Positions 9,222 to 16,792 of a stretch of DNA of 64,000 nt are shown here, in pieces. A model generated the notes under the pieces. It was not told the origin of the DNA, ran no database searches, and saw only the letters and a program-made list of their open reading frames with translations. Position numbers and translations under genes: made by a program. How positions within the stretch are numbered: position 1 is the first letter of the stretch; each line of letters begins with the position of its first letter. The stretch is from Devosia ginsengisoli (lineage in GTDB: Bacteria; Pseudomonadota; Alphaproteobacteria; Rhizobiales; Devosiaceae): NCBI RefSeq assembly GCF_024707105.1, contig NZ_JANQAJ010000011.1, positions 879,488 through 943,487 on the forward strand, written 5' to 3'.

Positions 9222-9797
9222 CTACTCCGGCTTGCTCGCAACGCCGCGCGCCTTGTCGATGGCGGCGGCGATCACGGCCTTAGTGTCGCTCGGCTTGAAT
9301 TCCGCACCGGGCGTCGCCGTCGCGAGTGCGATCAAAGCCTCTTTGGTGTGGGCATTGGGGTCCGTGGGAACGATCTGCTGCTGATCGCCGCCCCCAGCGT
9401 CTTCGGCCTGAGCCTTCCCCTCGGCCAGCGCCTTCGCGACCAGCTCAAAGAAGTCCTCGGGCAGCTCGATCTCACGGCCGCCTTCGCCGGCAAACAGCCG
9501 GCCATCGACCAGCACGGCCGCGATCGGCGCGTCAGCGTCTTCGGCCTGAGCCTCCGGTGCCGGATCAAGCGGCGACGGGCGCGAGCGCTTCGCGGCGTCC
9601 TCTCGCTGCCACGCCTCGGCCAGATCAACCGGATGGCGGATGGAGATTTCGTTGCCCTTCACGGCAAGCATGAGCTTGGGGAGGGGGCCGACAGCGCCGA
9701 ACTGGATGCGAACGCGGTCGGCATTGATATCGAGGGCCGCCAGGCAGGCGCGGCTATCCGAAAGCCGCTCGCGCAGCATCGTTTCAAGGTCTTTCAT
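9222..9797 (-). CDS. Hypothetical baseplate-cluster protein
   Basis: Unrecognised 191-residue protein between baseplate genes V and W. The N-terminal 60 residues look folded (MKDLETMLRERL, VKGNEISIRHPVDLA). Residues about 70-150 are acidic, Ala/Gln-rich and probably disordered. The last 40 residues (AHTKEALIALATATPGAEFK, then TKAVIAAAIDKARG) look helical, vaguely like a small DNA- or protein-binding HeH/LEM-type repeat. Position implies a baseplate or spike-assembly role, but nothing in the sequence proves it. Confidence 0.6.
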   Translation of the reverse strand: MKDLETMLRERLSDSRACLAALDINADRVRIQFGAVGPLPKLMLAVKGNEISIRHPVDLAEAWQREDAAKRSRPSPLDPAPEAQAEDADAPIAAVLVDGRLFAGEGGREIELPEDFFELVAKALAEGKAQAEDAGGGDQQQIVPTDPNAHTKEALIALATATPGAEFKPSDTKAVIAAAIDKARGVASKPE

Positions 9798-9825
9798 CCA
9801 TCAGTCCTTTCGGATGGTGCGAAGA

Positions 9826-10371
9826 TTAAGGGGTAGGACCGGCAGCAATCGGCGTCCCGGTATTGGCAGGGCCGGGCAGCACATCGGGATGCCGATGGGT
9901 CGAGCCGATATCCTGGCCGTTGTGCCCGACGCCGCCGCCCGCCATAGCGAGGCCGGCGCCGGAAACCAGCAACTCGAAGCCGCCGACCTCGATGCGGACG
10001 CCGCCTTCGGTCAGTGTGATCTTGACATCGCCATAGGTCAGAACCGGATCGGCGGTATCGCCGGGGCTCTCGTTGGCATTGCTCCACGTCATCGGCAGCG
10101 CGATGGCCTGGCGGAAGTCGCCGCCGGGCGCAATCATCGTCATCGTCTGGCCGACGCTGGGGGGCGCATGCACCTTGAGGGCTCCTGCCATCTGCCCATA
10201 GGGCAGCTTTGGCGAAAGCATCCGCCCAGCATCGCCCTCGCCGAGATCGAGCCTTGCCCATCCCTCGGCCTCATTGACCTCGGCAACGCGGCCATGCCGG
10301 ACTGTCATGGACAGGCGGCGCTCAAGCTCGGAAATCCGCATGTGCATTGCCATAAGCGGATTGCTAGCCAT
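9826..10371 (-). CDS. Baseplate spike assembly protein V (P2 gpV-like)
   Basis: This is the baseplate hub/spike protein, 181 residues from the ATG at 10371. The start overlaps the preceding stop by 8 bases; an upstream in-frame Met at 10419 would run deeper into that gene. The early helix ISELERRL is followed by an OB-fold region with VRHGRVAEVNEAEGWARLDL, and then beta-helix-like repeats ITLTEGGVRIEVGGFELLVS. The C-terminus has an H-x-H (STHRHPD), the metal-binding pattern seen at the tip of P2-type spikes. Confidence 0.85.
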   Translation of the reverse strand: MASNPLMAMHMRISELERRLSMTVRHGRVAEVNEAEGWARLDLGEGDAGRMLSPKLPYGQMAGALKVHAPPSVGQTMTMIAPGGDFRQAIALPMTWSNANESPGDTADPVLTYGDVKITLTEGGVRIEVGGFELLVSGAGLAMAGGGVGHNGQDIGSTHRHPDVLPGPANTGTPIAAGPTP

Positions 10372-11221
10372 CTGACGGCTCCTCGGGGAACTGAGCATCA
10401 GCGGCGGCGGCATCGACAATCCATTCGGCGCCGGGCTGATCGTCGAGGCCTATGGCGATTTCTGCCAGCGGATCGCTGTCGCCGCCGCCGATATCCGAGA
10501 TCCCGACTGCCAGCGCCTGGGCCTCGGTCAGTCCGGCGGCCACGGCGGATTGCGTGAAGAAAGCCGGCCAATCGACGGGCTTGCCCTCGATCGCATGGCG
10601 GATGGCCGGCGCCATCGGCGCCAATTCTGTATCCGCCTCGACGGCAGAGAGGAACGCCGCCAATGGGGTGCCTACGCATAGCTCGCTTGCGAACGCCGGC
10701 TCGGCGATAGGCTGGATCGAGAAGATCGTCTGCCGCGCTGCAAAGCGCTGGCCGTCAGACGCGGGCAAGCCGCGGCGGGACCGATGCTCTCGTATGGTAC
10801 CGGCCAGCGAGCGGAAAACGTCGCCCCATGCGCCCCCGCCGCGGCCCCACAGGCATGCCGTGATCTGCCGGCCGAGGACGGCGAGCATCATTTCGAGATT
10901 GCCGTCTGTATCGACGACAGCGATCGATATCTCCTCGGGACTATCGCCCGGCGTCTGCCCAGCGGGCAGCTTGACCGTCTTGGTAATCGCCGTCTCGATT
11001 ACGAAGTCGATGCTCCGCGAGCCCGCGAATATATCCCGGCCAGCGGGGGTATCGACCTCATCCTCGGTCGAAATCGAAATGAAGGGCTCGGGGCTAGCGC
11101 TGACCAGCTTATCGATCGGCATTACCGCGCTGTCGAAAACGCGGCTCGCCCCGGCAATGGTGCCGGCCGCCTGCAAAGCGCGCACGGCCGATATGCGCAG
11201 CGCGAGCGATACGATGGACAT
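10364..11221 (-). CDS. Hypothetical neck/tail-completion-region protein
   Basis: A 285-residue protein encoded between the connector-like gene and baseplate V, where tail terminator and completion proteins lie in related phages. The N-terminal 120 residues (SLALRISAVRALQAAG, FISISTEDEVDTPAGRD, IDFVIETAITKTV) look like an alpha/beta tail-terminator fold. The C-terminal part is acidic and helical. No confident family match from memory; the tail terminator role is inference from gene order. Confidence 0.55.
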   Translation of the reverse strand: MSIVSLALRISAVRALQAAGTIAGASRVFDSAVMPIDKLVSASPEPFISISTEDEVDTPAGRDIFAGSRSIDFVIETAITKTVKLPAGQTPGDSPEEISIAVVDTDGNLEMMLAVLGRQITACLWGRGGGAWGDVFRSLAGTIREHRSRRGLPASDGQRFAARQTIFSIQPIAEPAFASELCVGTPLAAFLSAVEADTELAPMAPAIRHAIEGKPVDWPAFFTQSAVAAGLTEAQALAVGISDIGGGDSDPLAEIAIGLDDQPGAEWIVDAAAADAQFPEEPSDG

Positions 11222-11227
11222 GGTGCG

Positions 11228-11617
11228 CTATCCCGCGAGGATTATCTGAACGTCGCCATGATCGCCGACGTGGATCGCCGCAACCTTGGACTTCGGCGCC
11301 GGATCGCCACGATCAGAGAAGGCGATCTCGTCGTCACGCCCGACGTCATAGCCGAGCGCCGCATAGTTGCTGCGCGTGATCCAGATTTCGCGCGGGCTCG
11401 TCGCCAGCGGCGTCGCCTGCCTGGCATTCGGGAAATCGTTGCGCGCCATATGGGGCGCACTCGATATCACCGCCCGGCAGGGCTTCGGGACACGGGTCGG
11501 GTCAGCGGCAGCGCCGTACTGCCCCGTGGCCATGGGCAGGACGTGGATGTCCTCGCCCATCGTCTCGTCGATAACCTCTTGAAGGCCCTCGTCGAGATCA
11601 TCGAAGGGCGAGGACAT
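11228..11617 (-). CDS. Head-tail connector / adaptor-like protein
   Basis: A 129-residue protein following the capsid gene. It starts MSSPFDDLDEGLQEVIDETM and has a beta-rich centre with SPREIWITRSNYAALGYDVG and a final GDHGDVQIILAG, resembling small phage head-closure or head-tail joining proteins (lambda FII-like). It is 15 bases from the capsid stop and 6 bases from the next gene. Function is assigned from size, fold-like pattern and position. Confidence 0.6.
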   Translation of the reverse strand: MSSPFDDLDEGLQEVIDETMGEDIHVLPMATGQYGAAADPTRVPKPCRAVISSAPHMARNDFPNARQATPLATSPREIWITRSNYAALGYDVGRDDEIAFSDRGDPAPKSKVAAIHVGDHGDVQIILAG

Positions 11618-11632
11618 ATCGCTGTCCCCCGC

Positions 11633-12664
11633 CTAGGAGCGCTTGGCGCGCAGCAGAGCGCCAGGCCGCGTGCAGATGTGCAGCACGTTGCGCTGGGTTT
11701 CGCCATTGCGCCCCTTGCCGTTCGGCATGGGCCACTGCTTGGCATAGGTCTTGAGGCCCATCGTATTGACGGTTTCCTCGTAGTCGGCCGGCGCATGATA
11801 GGTCTGGAAAAGGCCATTCAGGCCGACCGGAACGAAGCGGGCAGCGTCGGTGCCGATGCCCATCAGCGCGCCGTCGCCGCTGTCCTCGATCGCGCCGTAG
11901 TTTTCCCAAACGATGCCGCCGAACTCGAAGATCGGGTTCTCGGCGCGGTTCTTGCCGACATAGCTGTCGCGCAGGATCATGGCCTCGGGCCAACCCTTGT
12001 AGGTTTCGCGCACTTCGGGATGCTGCAACAGATCGTCGAAGAAGTTGTCGCCGCAGAAGGCATGGACATAGCCGAAGGACAGGCCGCCGACCGCCTTGCG
12101 AACCTGGCGGATCACCGCCACGCACTTCCGGCGCAGGATGCCATCGGTAGGGTTCGCGTTGTCGAGGTCGAAATCGGTCTCGGAGGGCTCCGACACGCCG
12201 AACTTGGTGAACAGGTTGAGGGTTTCGCCGCCCTTGTAAGTGATGATGCCCTGCACGGCGCCCAGGCGAGAATATTCGTCGGTCAGGTCGAGGTCATCGA
12301 CATTGACGCCGATTTTCTCGGCCACCTTGCCCGCGACGGTTTCGAGGGCCGTTTCGCTACCGAAGGCGCGGACGCCCTGGACTTCATCAGCCATAACCGA
12401 CCAGTCGCGCTGAAAGTGCGGGATCGAGATATTCTCGATCGTGCGCTTCGGCATGTCGCGCGTTTCGCCAGGGCCGCCACGCGGGGTGGGGGCGACGAGC
12501 TGCAAGATATCGCCGATGCGCTCGATGGCGACGGAAAGGGTGTTGACCGATTTGACGGCGAACAGCCCCATGTCGCCCAGGCGCGACGGGCGCGGCTTCG
12601 CATCGCGCAGAGCCAGCGACAGCGTGGTGACGCTGAATGCGTCGTCGTTGAAAATGTCGAGCAT
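11633..12664 (-). CDS. Major capsid protein E (lambda gpE family)
   Basis: The main shell protein has 343 residues, matching the 340-350 usual for the family. Diagnostic segments are MLDIFNDDAFSVTTLSLAL at the N-terminus, then TPRGGPGETRDMPKRTIENI, a central YVHAFCGDNFFDDLL, and FEFGGIVWENYGA. It has its own untranslated leader containing a strong hairpin (12698-12733), so its level may be set separately from the decoration gene. Confidence 0.92.
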   Translation of the reverse strand: MLDIFNDDAFSVTTLSLALRDAKPRPSRLGDMGLFAVKSVNTLSVAIERIGDILQLVAPTPRGGPGETRDMPKRTIENISIPHFQRDWSVMADEVQGVRAFGSETALETVAGKVAEKIGVNVDDLDLTDEYSRLGAVQGIITYKGGETLNLFTKFGVSEPSETDFDLDNANPTDGILRRKCVAVIRQVRKAVGGLSFGYVHAFCGDNFFDDLLQHPEVRETYKGWPEAMILRDSYVGKNRAENPIFEFGGIVWENYGAIEDSGDGALMGIGTDAARFVPVGLNGLFQTYHAPADYEETVNTMGLKTYAKQWPMPNGKGRNGETQRNVLHICTRPGALLRAKRS

Positions 12665-12697
12665 CGCTCGGTGTCTCCATGGGAAAGCAGACAGGCA

Positions 12698-12733
12698 AAA
12701 GCCGCCCGCGCTGATGAAAGCGCTGGCGGCTTT
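12698..12733 (-). terminator. Strong hairpin between decoration and capsid genes
   Basis: A 9-bp perfect outer stem (AAAGCCGCC with GGCGGCTTT) encloses an inner GCGC/AGCGC stem. On the minus strand the hairpin ends in TTTT. It lies in the 112-base gap between decoration and capsid genes. It could be a partial terminator, an RNA-processing or stability element for the capsid message, or both. Confidence 0.6.
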
Positions 12734-12776
12734 GCCGCTGGTGGGTGGGGGTGAGGGCTAGGCGCGCAGGCCCGGC

Positions 12777-13463
12777 TTAGAAGCGGGCGATGATGCCCAC
12801 GGCTGCGAGCTGCGCGGCCTTGGTCGCGCGCTTGCCGGCATCATCGACGCTGGCTTCATAGGTCAGGGTGTGCCCGTTCCATTCGGCATCGCGGGCGATG
12901 GCCGAAATCTTCTGGCTCTCGGTGGTGGCATCGCAGCCATAGAGCGCGATCGCGCGAGCGACCTCGGCGCCCTCGATCCCCTCCTCCTCGGTATCGGGCG
13001 AGGGCGCCCATTCGAGGGATGCCTCACCGCTAGCGCTGACGGTCACCGTGAAAGTTTCGCCGGCCTCGGGGTCCGTGCCGGCATCGGTGATAGTCAGGGC
13101 GGACAGGCCGCCGCCCGAATACTCGGTATTGCCCGAGGCGATCCCGACGACTTCGCCAGCGGGATCGGTGTGGCGCCACTTCGATGCGGCGGCGGCCCCG
13201 CCGACGATGCACACAAACAGGTGCACGCCAACTTTCGTGCCGGGGGCAGCTTCGGGAGCCGCGGTGATCGTCGCCGCTACCGGAGCGGGAACGCCGGCAG
13301 CGCCAACAGCAGCTTTCGCGCCGGCAGTGATCTGCCCGAGGATGGTGCCAGGCTCAACGACGCCCGCGCCGGCAGCGATCACAATGTTTTCGCGCGAGCG
13401 ATGGAACGGCGCCTCGCTCATCAGGCCTTCGGTGTTGTGCCGGCCTTCGGTGAATTTGGTCAT
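12777..13463 (-). CDS. Head decoration protein (lambda gpD family)
   Basis: A 228-residue capsid-stabilising protein between protease/scaffold and capsid genes. The N-terminal MTKFTEGRHNTEGLMSEA is the typical opening of D-family decoration proteins, followed by RENIVIAAGAGVVEPGTILG. It is about twice the length of lambda gpD (110 residues). The extra part includes ALTITDAGTDPEAGETFTVT, a beta-rich module often attached to decoration proteins in larger phages. The final 50 residues (ISAIARDAEWNGHTLTYEA) complete the D fold. Confidence 0.85.
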   Translation of the reverse strand: MTKFTEGRHNTEGLMSEAPFHRSRENIVIAAGAGVVEPGTILGQITAGAKAAVGAAGVPAPVAATITAAPEAAPGTKVGVHLFVCIVGGAAAASKWRHTDPAGEVVGIASGNTEYSGGGLSALTITDAGTDPEAGETFTVTVSASGEASLEWAPSPDTEEEGIEGAEVARAIALYGCDATTESQKISAIARDAEWNGHTLTYEASVDDAGKRATKAAQLAAVGIIARF

Positions 13464-13541
13464 GATTGAAATCCCATATTTGCGCGCGCCTATCGCGCCG
13501 CAGATGGATTGCAGGGGAAGGCCGGCAGAACGGCCAGTGGA

Positions 13542-13982
13542 TTAGTTGCGGCTGGAAAACGCCTTGCTCAGCACCGCCGAGACCTTCGCGGTCTTGCCAG
13601 CAGCATCGGGCCTCGCGCCATCGTCAGCGCCGATTTCCGCCTGCCCCTGCATCCGCTCCTCAAGCGAAGGGGCAGTGGGGGCTTCGGCCTTGGCCGGGGC
13701 CGCACCATCCTCGGGCAGACCGGCAAGAACGCCCTTCACCGTTTCAGCCGAGAAGCCAGCCGGGTCGAGGGCCAGCTTAAGGGCCGTCCCGTTGCGCTTT
13801 TCCGCTTCGGGCAGGGCCATGATCGCGGCGATGCGCGTGCGCTCACCATCGGCGCCAGCCTTGGTGCCCTCGGCGATGCCTTCGGCTTTGCCGACGATCT
13901 TGCCGGCGGCTTCGCCTTCAAGGCGAGCGGCCTGCATTGCAGTATCAGTTGCGCCCGCATTGGGCAGGTCCGTGCGCTCCAT
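13542..13982 (-). CDS. Nested capsid scaffold protein (Nu3-like), internal in-frame start
   Basis: An internal ATG at 13982, in the frame of the protease, is preceded by GAAAGGGCGCCACC, a good ribosome site at normal spacing. It would give a 146-residue Ala/Glu/Lys-rich helical protein (MERTDLPNAG onwards) equal to the scaffold tail of the protease. This is the lambda C/Nu3 arrangement. The start site is visible; separate expression is inferred. Confidence 0.65.
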   Translation of the reverse strand: MERTDLPNAGATDTAMQAARLEGEAAGKIVGKAEGIAEGTKAGADGERTRIAAIMALPEAEKRNGTALKLALDPAGFSAETVKGVLAGLPEDGAAPAKAEAPTAPSLEERMQGQAEIGADDGARPDAAGKTAKVSAVLSKAFSSRN

Positions 13983-14909
13983 GGTGGCGCCCTTTCGTGT
14001 CTGGTTAGAATTCGCCCTAGCAGGGCGGGATAGGTCGGCAAGCACTTCGTCGAGCGAGCCGACCGCGTCAGCCAGGCCGCGCGCAACGGCTTCGGCGCCG
14101 ATGTACGTGTCAGCTTCGGTTTCGCGGGCCTTTTTGACGCTCAAGCGCCCTTTGCCCCGCCCGGCCTCGACAGTCCCAAGGAACTGCTCATAGAAGGCCA
14201 TTACGTCGCGCGTCATGTCGGCGCGCACATTCTCGGGCAGAGGCCCGAAAGGATTGCCGTCCACCTTTTTGGCGCCGGCATGGATCAGCGTCGGGCGAAT
14301 GCCCTTCTGGCTGAGCTCGCCCGAGCGATCGAGGTGCAGCATCACGACGCCGATCGAGCCAACGATCGAGGTCGGGGAAACGACTATGCGATCCGCGTTG
14401 CTGGCAAGGCCGAAGCCGGCCGAGGCGGCGACATCATTGACGACAGCAACGACGTGCATGATCCGGCGCAGCGCGCCTATCTTGGAGGCCAGCGCCGACA
14501 TACCGGTGGCCTCGCCGCCATAGCTATTTACGTCGAGGACGAGATTATCCAGATGCCCGGCGCGGGCGTCGGCGGCGACCTCATCGATCTGCGCGCCGAT
14601 GCCCTCATAGCTGACCATGCCGGTGCAGAAATCCGCCCCAACCCATGCGCCGCGGTTCACGAGGGAGCCGTCGATGGTGATGATCGCCGTCCGGCCAGAA
14701 GCGCGGGTATAGCGCCGCCGCGTGCCGTCCGGACGATCACCCGAGCCGATGAAGCGGCTTGCTTCGGGCGCCTTCCCAGCCGCCATGAAGGCGTCGGCAT
14801 TGATGCGGCCCTCAAGGATCGCATAGATGGCGTCGGCCATCTGAGGGTGGATCAGCAGCGGCCGATTGAGGATGCGCTGCGCAATCAGCGGCAGAAAATT
14901 CCCGCTCAT
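13542..14909 (-). CDS. S49-family prohead protease with C-terminal scaffold (lambda gpC-like)
   Basis: A 455-residue prohead maturation protease. Residues about 60-280 form the SppA/ClpP-like S49 domain, with AIITIDGSLVNRG, LVLDVNSYGGEATG and DVAASAGFGLAS, whose Ser is the expected nucleophile. The C-terminal 146 residues are helical and acidic, a scaffold. I chose the ATG at 14909 because it overlaps the preceding stop by one base (TGATG); the open frame extends 73 codons further upstream without ribosome-site support. Confidence 0.88.
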   Translation of the reverse strand: MSGNFLPLIAQRILNRPLLIHPQMADAIYAILEGRINADAFMAAGKAPEASRFIGSGDRPDGTRRRYTRASGRTAIITIDGSLVNRGAWVGADFCTGMVSYEGIGAQIDEVAADARAGHLDNLVLDVNSYGGEATGMSALASKIGALRRIMHVVAVVNDVAASAGFGLASNADRIVVSPTSIVGSIGVVMLHLDRSGELSQKGIRPTLIHAGAKKVDGNPFGPLPENVRADMTRDVMAFYEQFLGTVEAGRGKGRLSVKKARETEADTYIGAEAVARGLADAVGSLDEVLADLSRPARANSNQTRKGATMERTDLPNAGATDTAMQAARLEGEAAGKIVGKAEGIAEGTKAGADGERTRIAAIMALPEAEKRNGTALKLALDPAGFSAETVKGVLAGLPEDGAAPAKAEAPTAPSLEERMQGQAEIGADDGARPDAAGKTAKVSAVLSKAFSSRN

Positions 14910-15160
14910 CAGAAGCGCCCCCCAATTGCGAATTGCTTGCCCCGGCCGCTGTTCCCGCTGCATGCCGCCTCGGCCTGCATCAGCAGGCGATTGAGCACCG
15001 TAAGATTGGCCTGGGTATAGCGGACGCGGCGCCGCGTCCCATTGCCCGCCTCGAATTCCACTTCGGTGGCAGAGCCGCCCGTCGCGATCTTGTCGATGAC
15101 AGCGCGCAGAGCCGCCGCCCGGCCGCACGGATCGGCGTCAAGCGTGGGAATGGACGCCAT
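14909..15160 (-). CDS. Head-tail joining protein (gpW-like)
   Basis: An 83-residue protein between portal and protease, the place of lambda gene W. It shows the two-helix plus hairpin layout of gpW: an N-terminal helix (GRAAALRAVIDKIATGG), a beta hairpin with TEVEFEAGNGTRRRVRYTQA and the C-terminal helix NLTVLNRLLMQAE. AGGAGG lies 7 bases before the ATG at 15160. Not to be confused with the baseplate W protein at 8804. Confidence 0.8.
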   Translation of the reverse strand: MASIPTLDADPCGRAAALRAVIDKIATGGSATEVEFEAGNGTRRRVRYTQANLTVLNRLLMQAEAACSGNSGRGKQFAIGGRF

Positions 15161-15163
15161 CAA

Positions 15164-16789
15164 TCAACCTCCTGCGGGCGCCGGCTCGGGCGCTTCCTCG
15201 ATCTGCTCGGTCGCGCTCAACGCGGCCGGATAGCAGTTTTCCGGCAAGCCGTATTTTTCGCGCAAGGCGGCCTCGCGGGCGCGCTGCGCATATACGTCCT
15301 CGATGTCGCGTCCGAGATCGTCGGCGATATCCTGATCCGAGAGCACGCCCATGTTCCGGTAGACCTCGGCGGCCTTGGCCGATTTGAGATCGTCAGCGAT
15401 CGGCTTCGGCTCGCCAGTCCATGCGGCCCGGGTGGCCGCCGCCCGATTGAGCAAGAAATTGCTATAGCCGCCGGGGAACGGGATCATGCCCGTTGCGATC
15501 TCCTCCTCAAGCCAGGCCTCATAGATCGGCTGGACAAAGGGGGAGATAATGTTTTTCCGGCGCTGCCGCGTGATCGGGTAGATATCCGCGACGCCCATGC
15601 GAGCGCCCGTATAGGTCTCGCCGCTATGATCCCCCGTCGCGCTGCCATAAGTCAGGCCGAGGCAGCGGGCCATTTCGCGCAGCAGATGCAGCGAGAAGTC
15701 CTTATAGGCGCTGGTCGGCTGCTCGGGCGAATGGAATTCGAGCTTCTGATCGTTGAACAGATGCGCGATGCGCCCGTTGTAACCCACGTCGATCGGATGG
15801 GCGTCATACCATCCGGCCTGCGCCTCAAACCAGGCGTCGAACGGCGAACCGCCACCGGCCAAAAGTCGGGCCTGCTCGCTCTGGCTAAGCAGCCCACGAA
15901 GCGTGTCTTCGGTCGGCATATCCGCCGTGATCGACGCCGCAAAGATCGTCTGGATCAGCGAAGCGACAAGCGTCGCATCGGCGAGCTGGTCGAATTGCCG
16001 GGCGACCTTGAGGGCCGGCGTTATCGGCGAAATGCCGCGACGCTGGCCGGGCGCTCCGGTGAAAACGTGGATCACCAGGGGGCGGCCGAAGCGGTCCCTC
16101 ATCGGGACCTCAAATTCCTGCTCGCCCAAATGCGGGCTCGTCCGCTTGGATACGATGCTGATGGGCAGGCCATCCGCGTTGACCCTGATGCCGGAATGAA
16201 GCCGCGAGAATTGGTCCGTGCGGTTCACAATGCGCGTGGACGACAGCAGCCGCACCTTGGTGCGGGAAGCGCTTATCGGGCGGCGGCGCCACACCAGCTC
16301 GGCCAGGATTTCGCCTGTCGCGACCCAATGCTTGAACGCCGCGTCCTGCATCTGCCCGATGGTGCGCGTTCCTTCGAGATCGCATTCCAGCGGGGTATTC
16401 GACCAAAGCTGCCAGCGCGCCTCGACCAGCTTCCGCCAGACCTGGGCGTCGGCCTCGCTCATGCCGATCAGATCGTTCTCGGGCTGCGCGCGCAGGCGCA
16501 GGCCCAGGCCCACGGTATTCGCCGCGGCCTGCTCGATCATGCCGGAAACCCAGCCATTATTCTGCGACAGGTCGATCGTGCGGGCCGTCGCGGCCTCGAA
16601 TGCCGCCGCAACGTCGTCCTGCGCCGTCCGGAGCGACGGCCGCCAGCCGCCGAACGTGACACCCCGCCCATCGCGCATATACGCGCTGCGCGGCGTGGGC
16701 GCCACGATATCGGAGCCGGCAGGCGCCGGGACAGGCGCAGCGACATTCACCGCCCGGCCGCGCCGTGCGTTGATGCTGGGAACGCGCAT
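15164..16789 (-). CDS. Portal protein (lambda gpB family)
   Basis: A 541-residue portal, the usual length. Diagnostic segments are ARTIDLSQNNGWVSGMIEQA near the N-terminus, NTVGLGLRLRAQPE, the central HVFTGAPGQRRGISPITPAL and the late ARCLGLTYGSATGDHSGETY. The C-terminal 60 residues (KAAEVYRNMGVLSDQDIAD) include the usual tail. It starts 3 bases after the terminase stop. Twelve copies form the DNA gate and the terminase docking site. Confidence 0.93.
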   Translation of the reverse strand: MRVPSINARRGRAVNVAAPVPAPAGSDIVAPTPRSAYMRDGRGVTFGGWRPSLRTAQDDVAAAFEAATARTIDLSQNNGWVSGMIEQAAANTVGLGLRLRAQPENDLIGMSEADAQVWRKLVEARWQLWSNTPLECDLEGTRTIGQMQDAAFKHWVATGEILAELVWRRRPISASRTKVRLLSSTRIVNRTDQFSRLHSGIRVNADGLPISIVSKRTSPHLGEQEFEVPMRDRFGRPLVIHVFTGAPGQRRGISPITPALKVARQFDQLADATLVASLIQTIFAASITADMPTEDTLRGLLSQSEQARLLAGGGSPFDAWFEAQAGWYDAHPIDVGYNGRIAHLFNDQKLEFHSPEQPTSAYKDFSLHLLREMARCLGLTYGSATGDHSGETYTGARMGVADIYPITRQRRKNIISPFVQPIYEAWLEEEIATGMIPFPGGYSNFLLNRAAATRAAWTGEPKPIADDLKSAKAAEVYRNMGVLSDQDIADDLGRDIEDVYAQRAREAALREKYGLPENCYPAALSATEQIEEAPEPAPAGG

Positions 16790-16792
16790 TGG

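Noticed and set aside
10784..12754. A 656-codon plus-strand frame
   Set aside because: It covers the capsid and connector genes on the opposite strand, both clearly coding, and has no recognisable domain.
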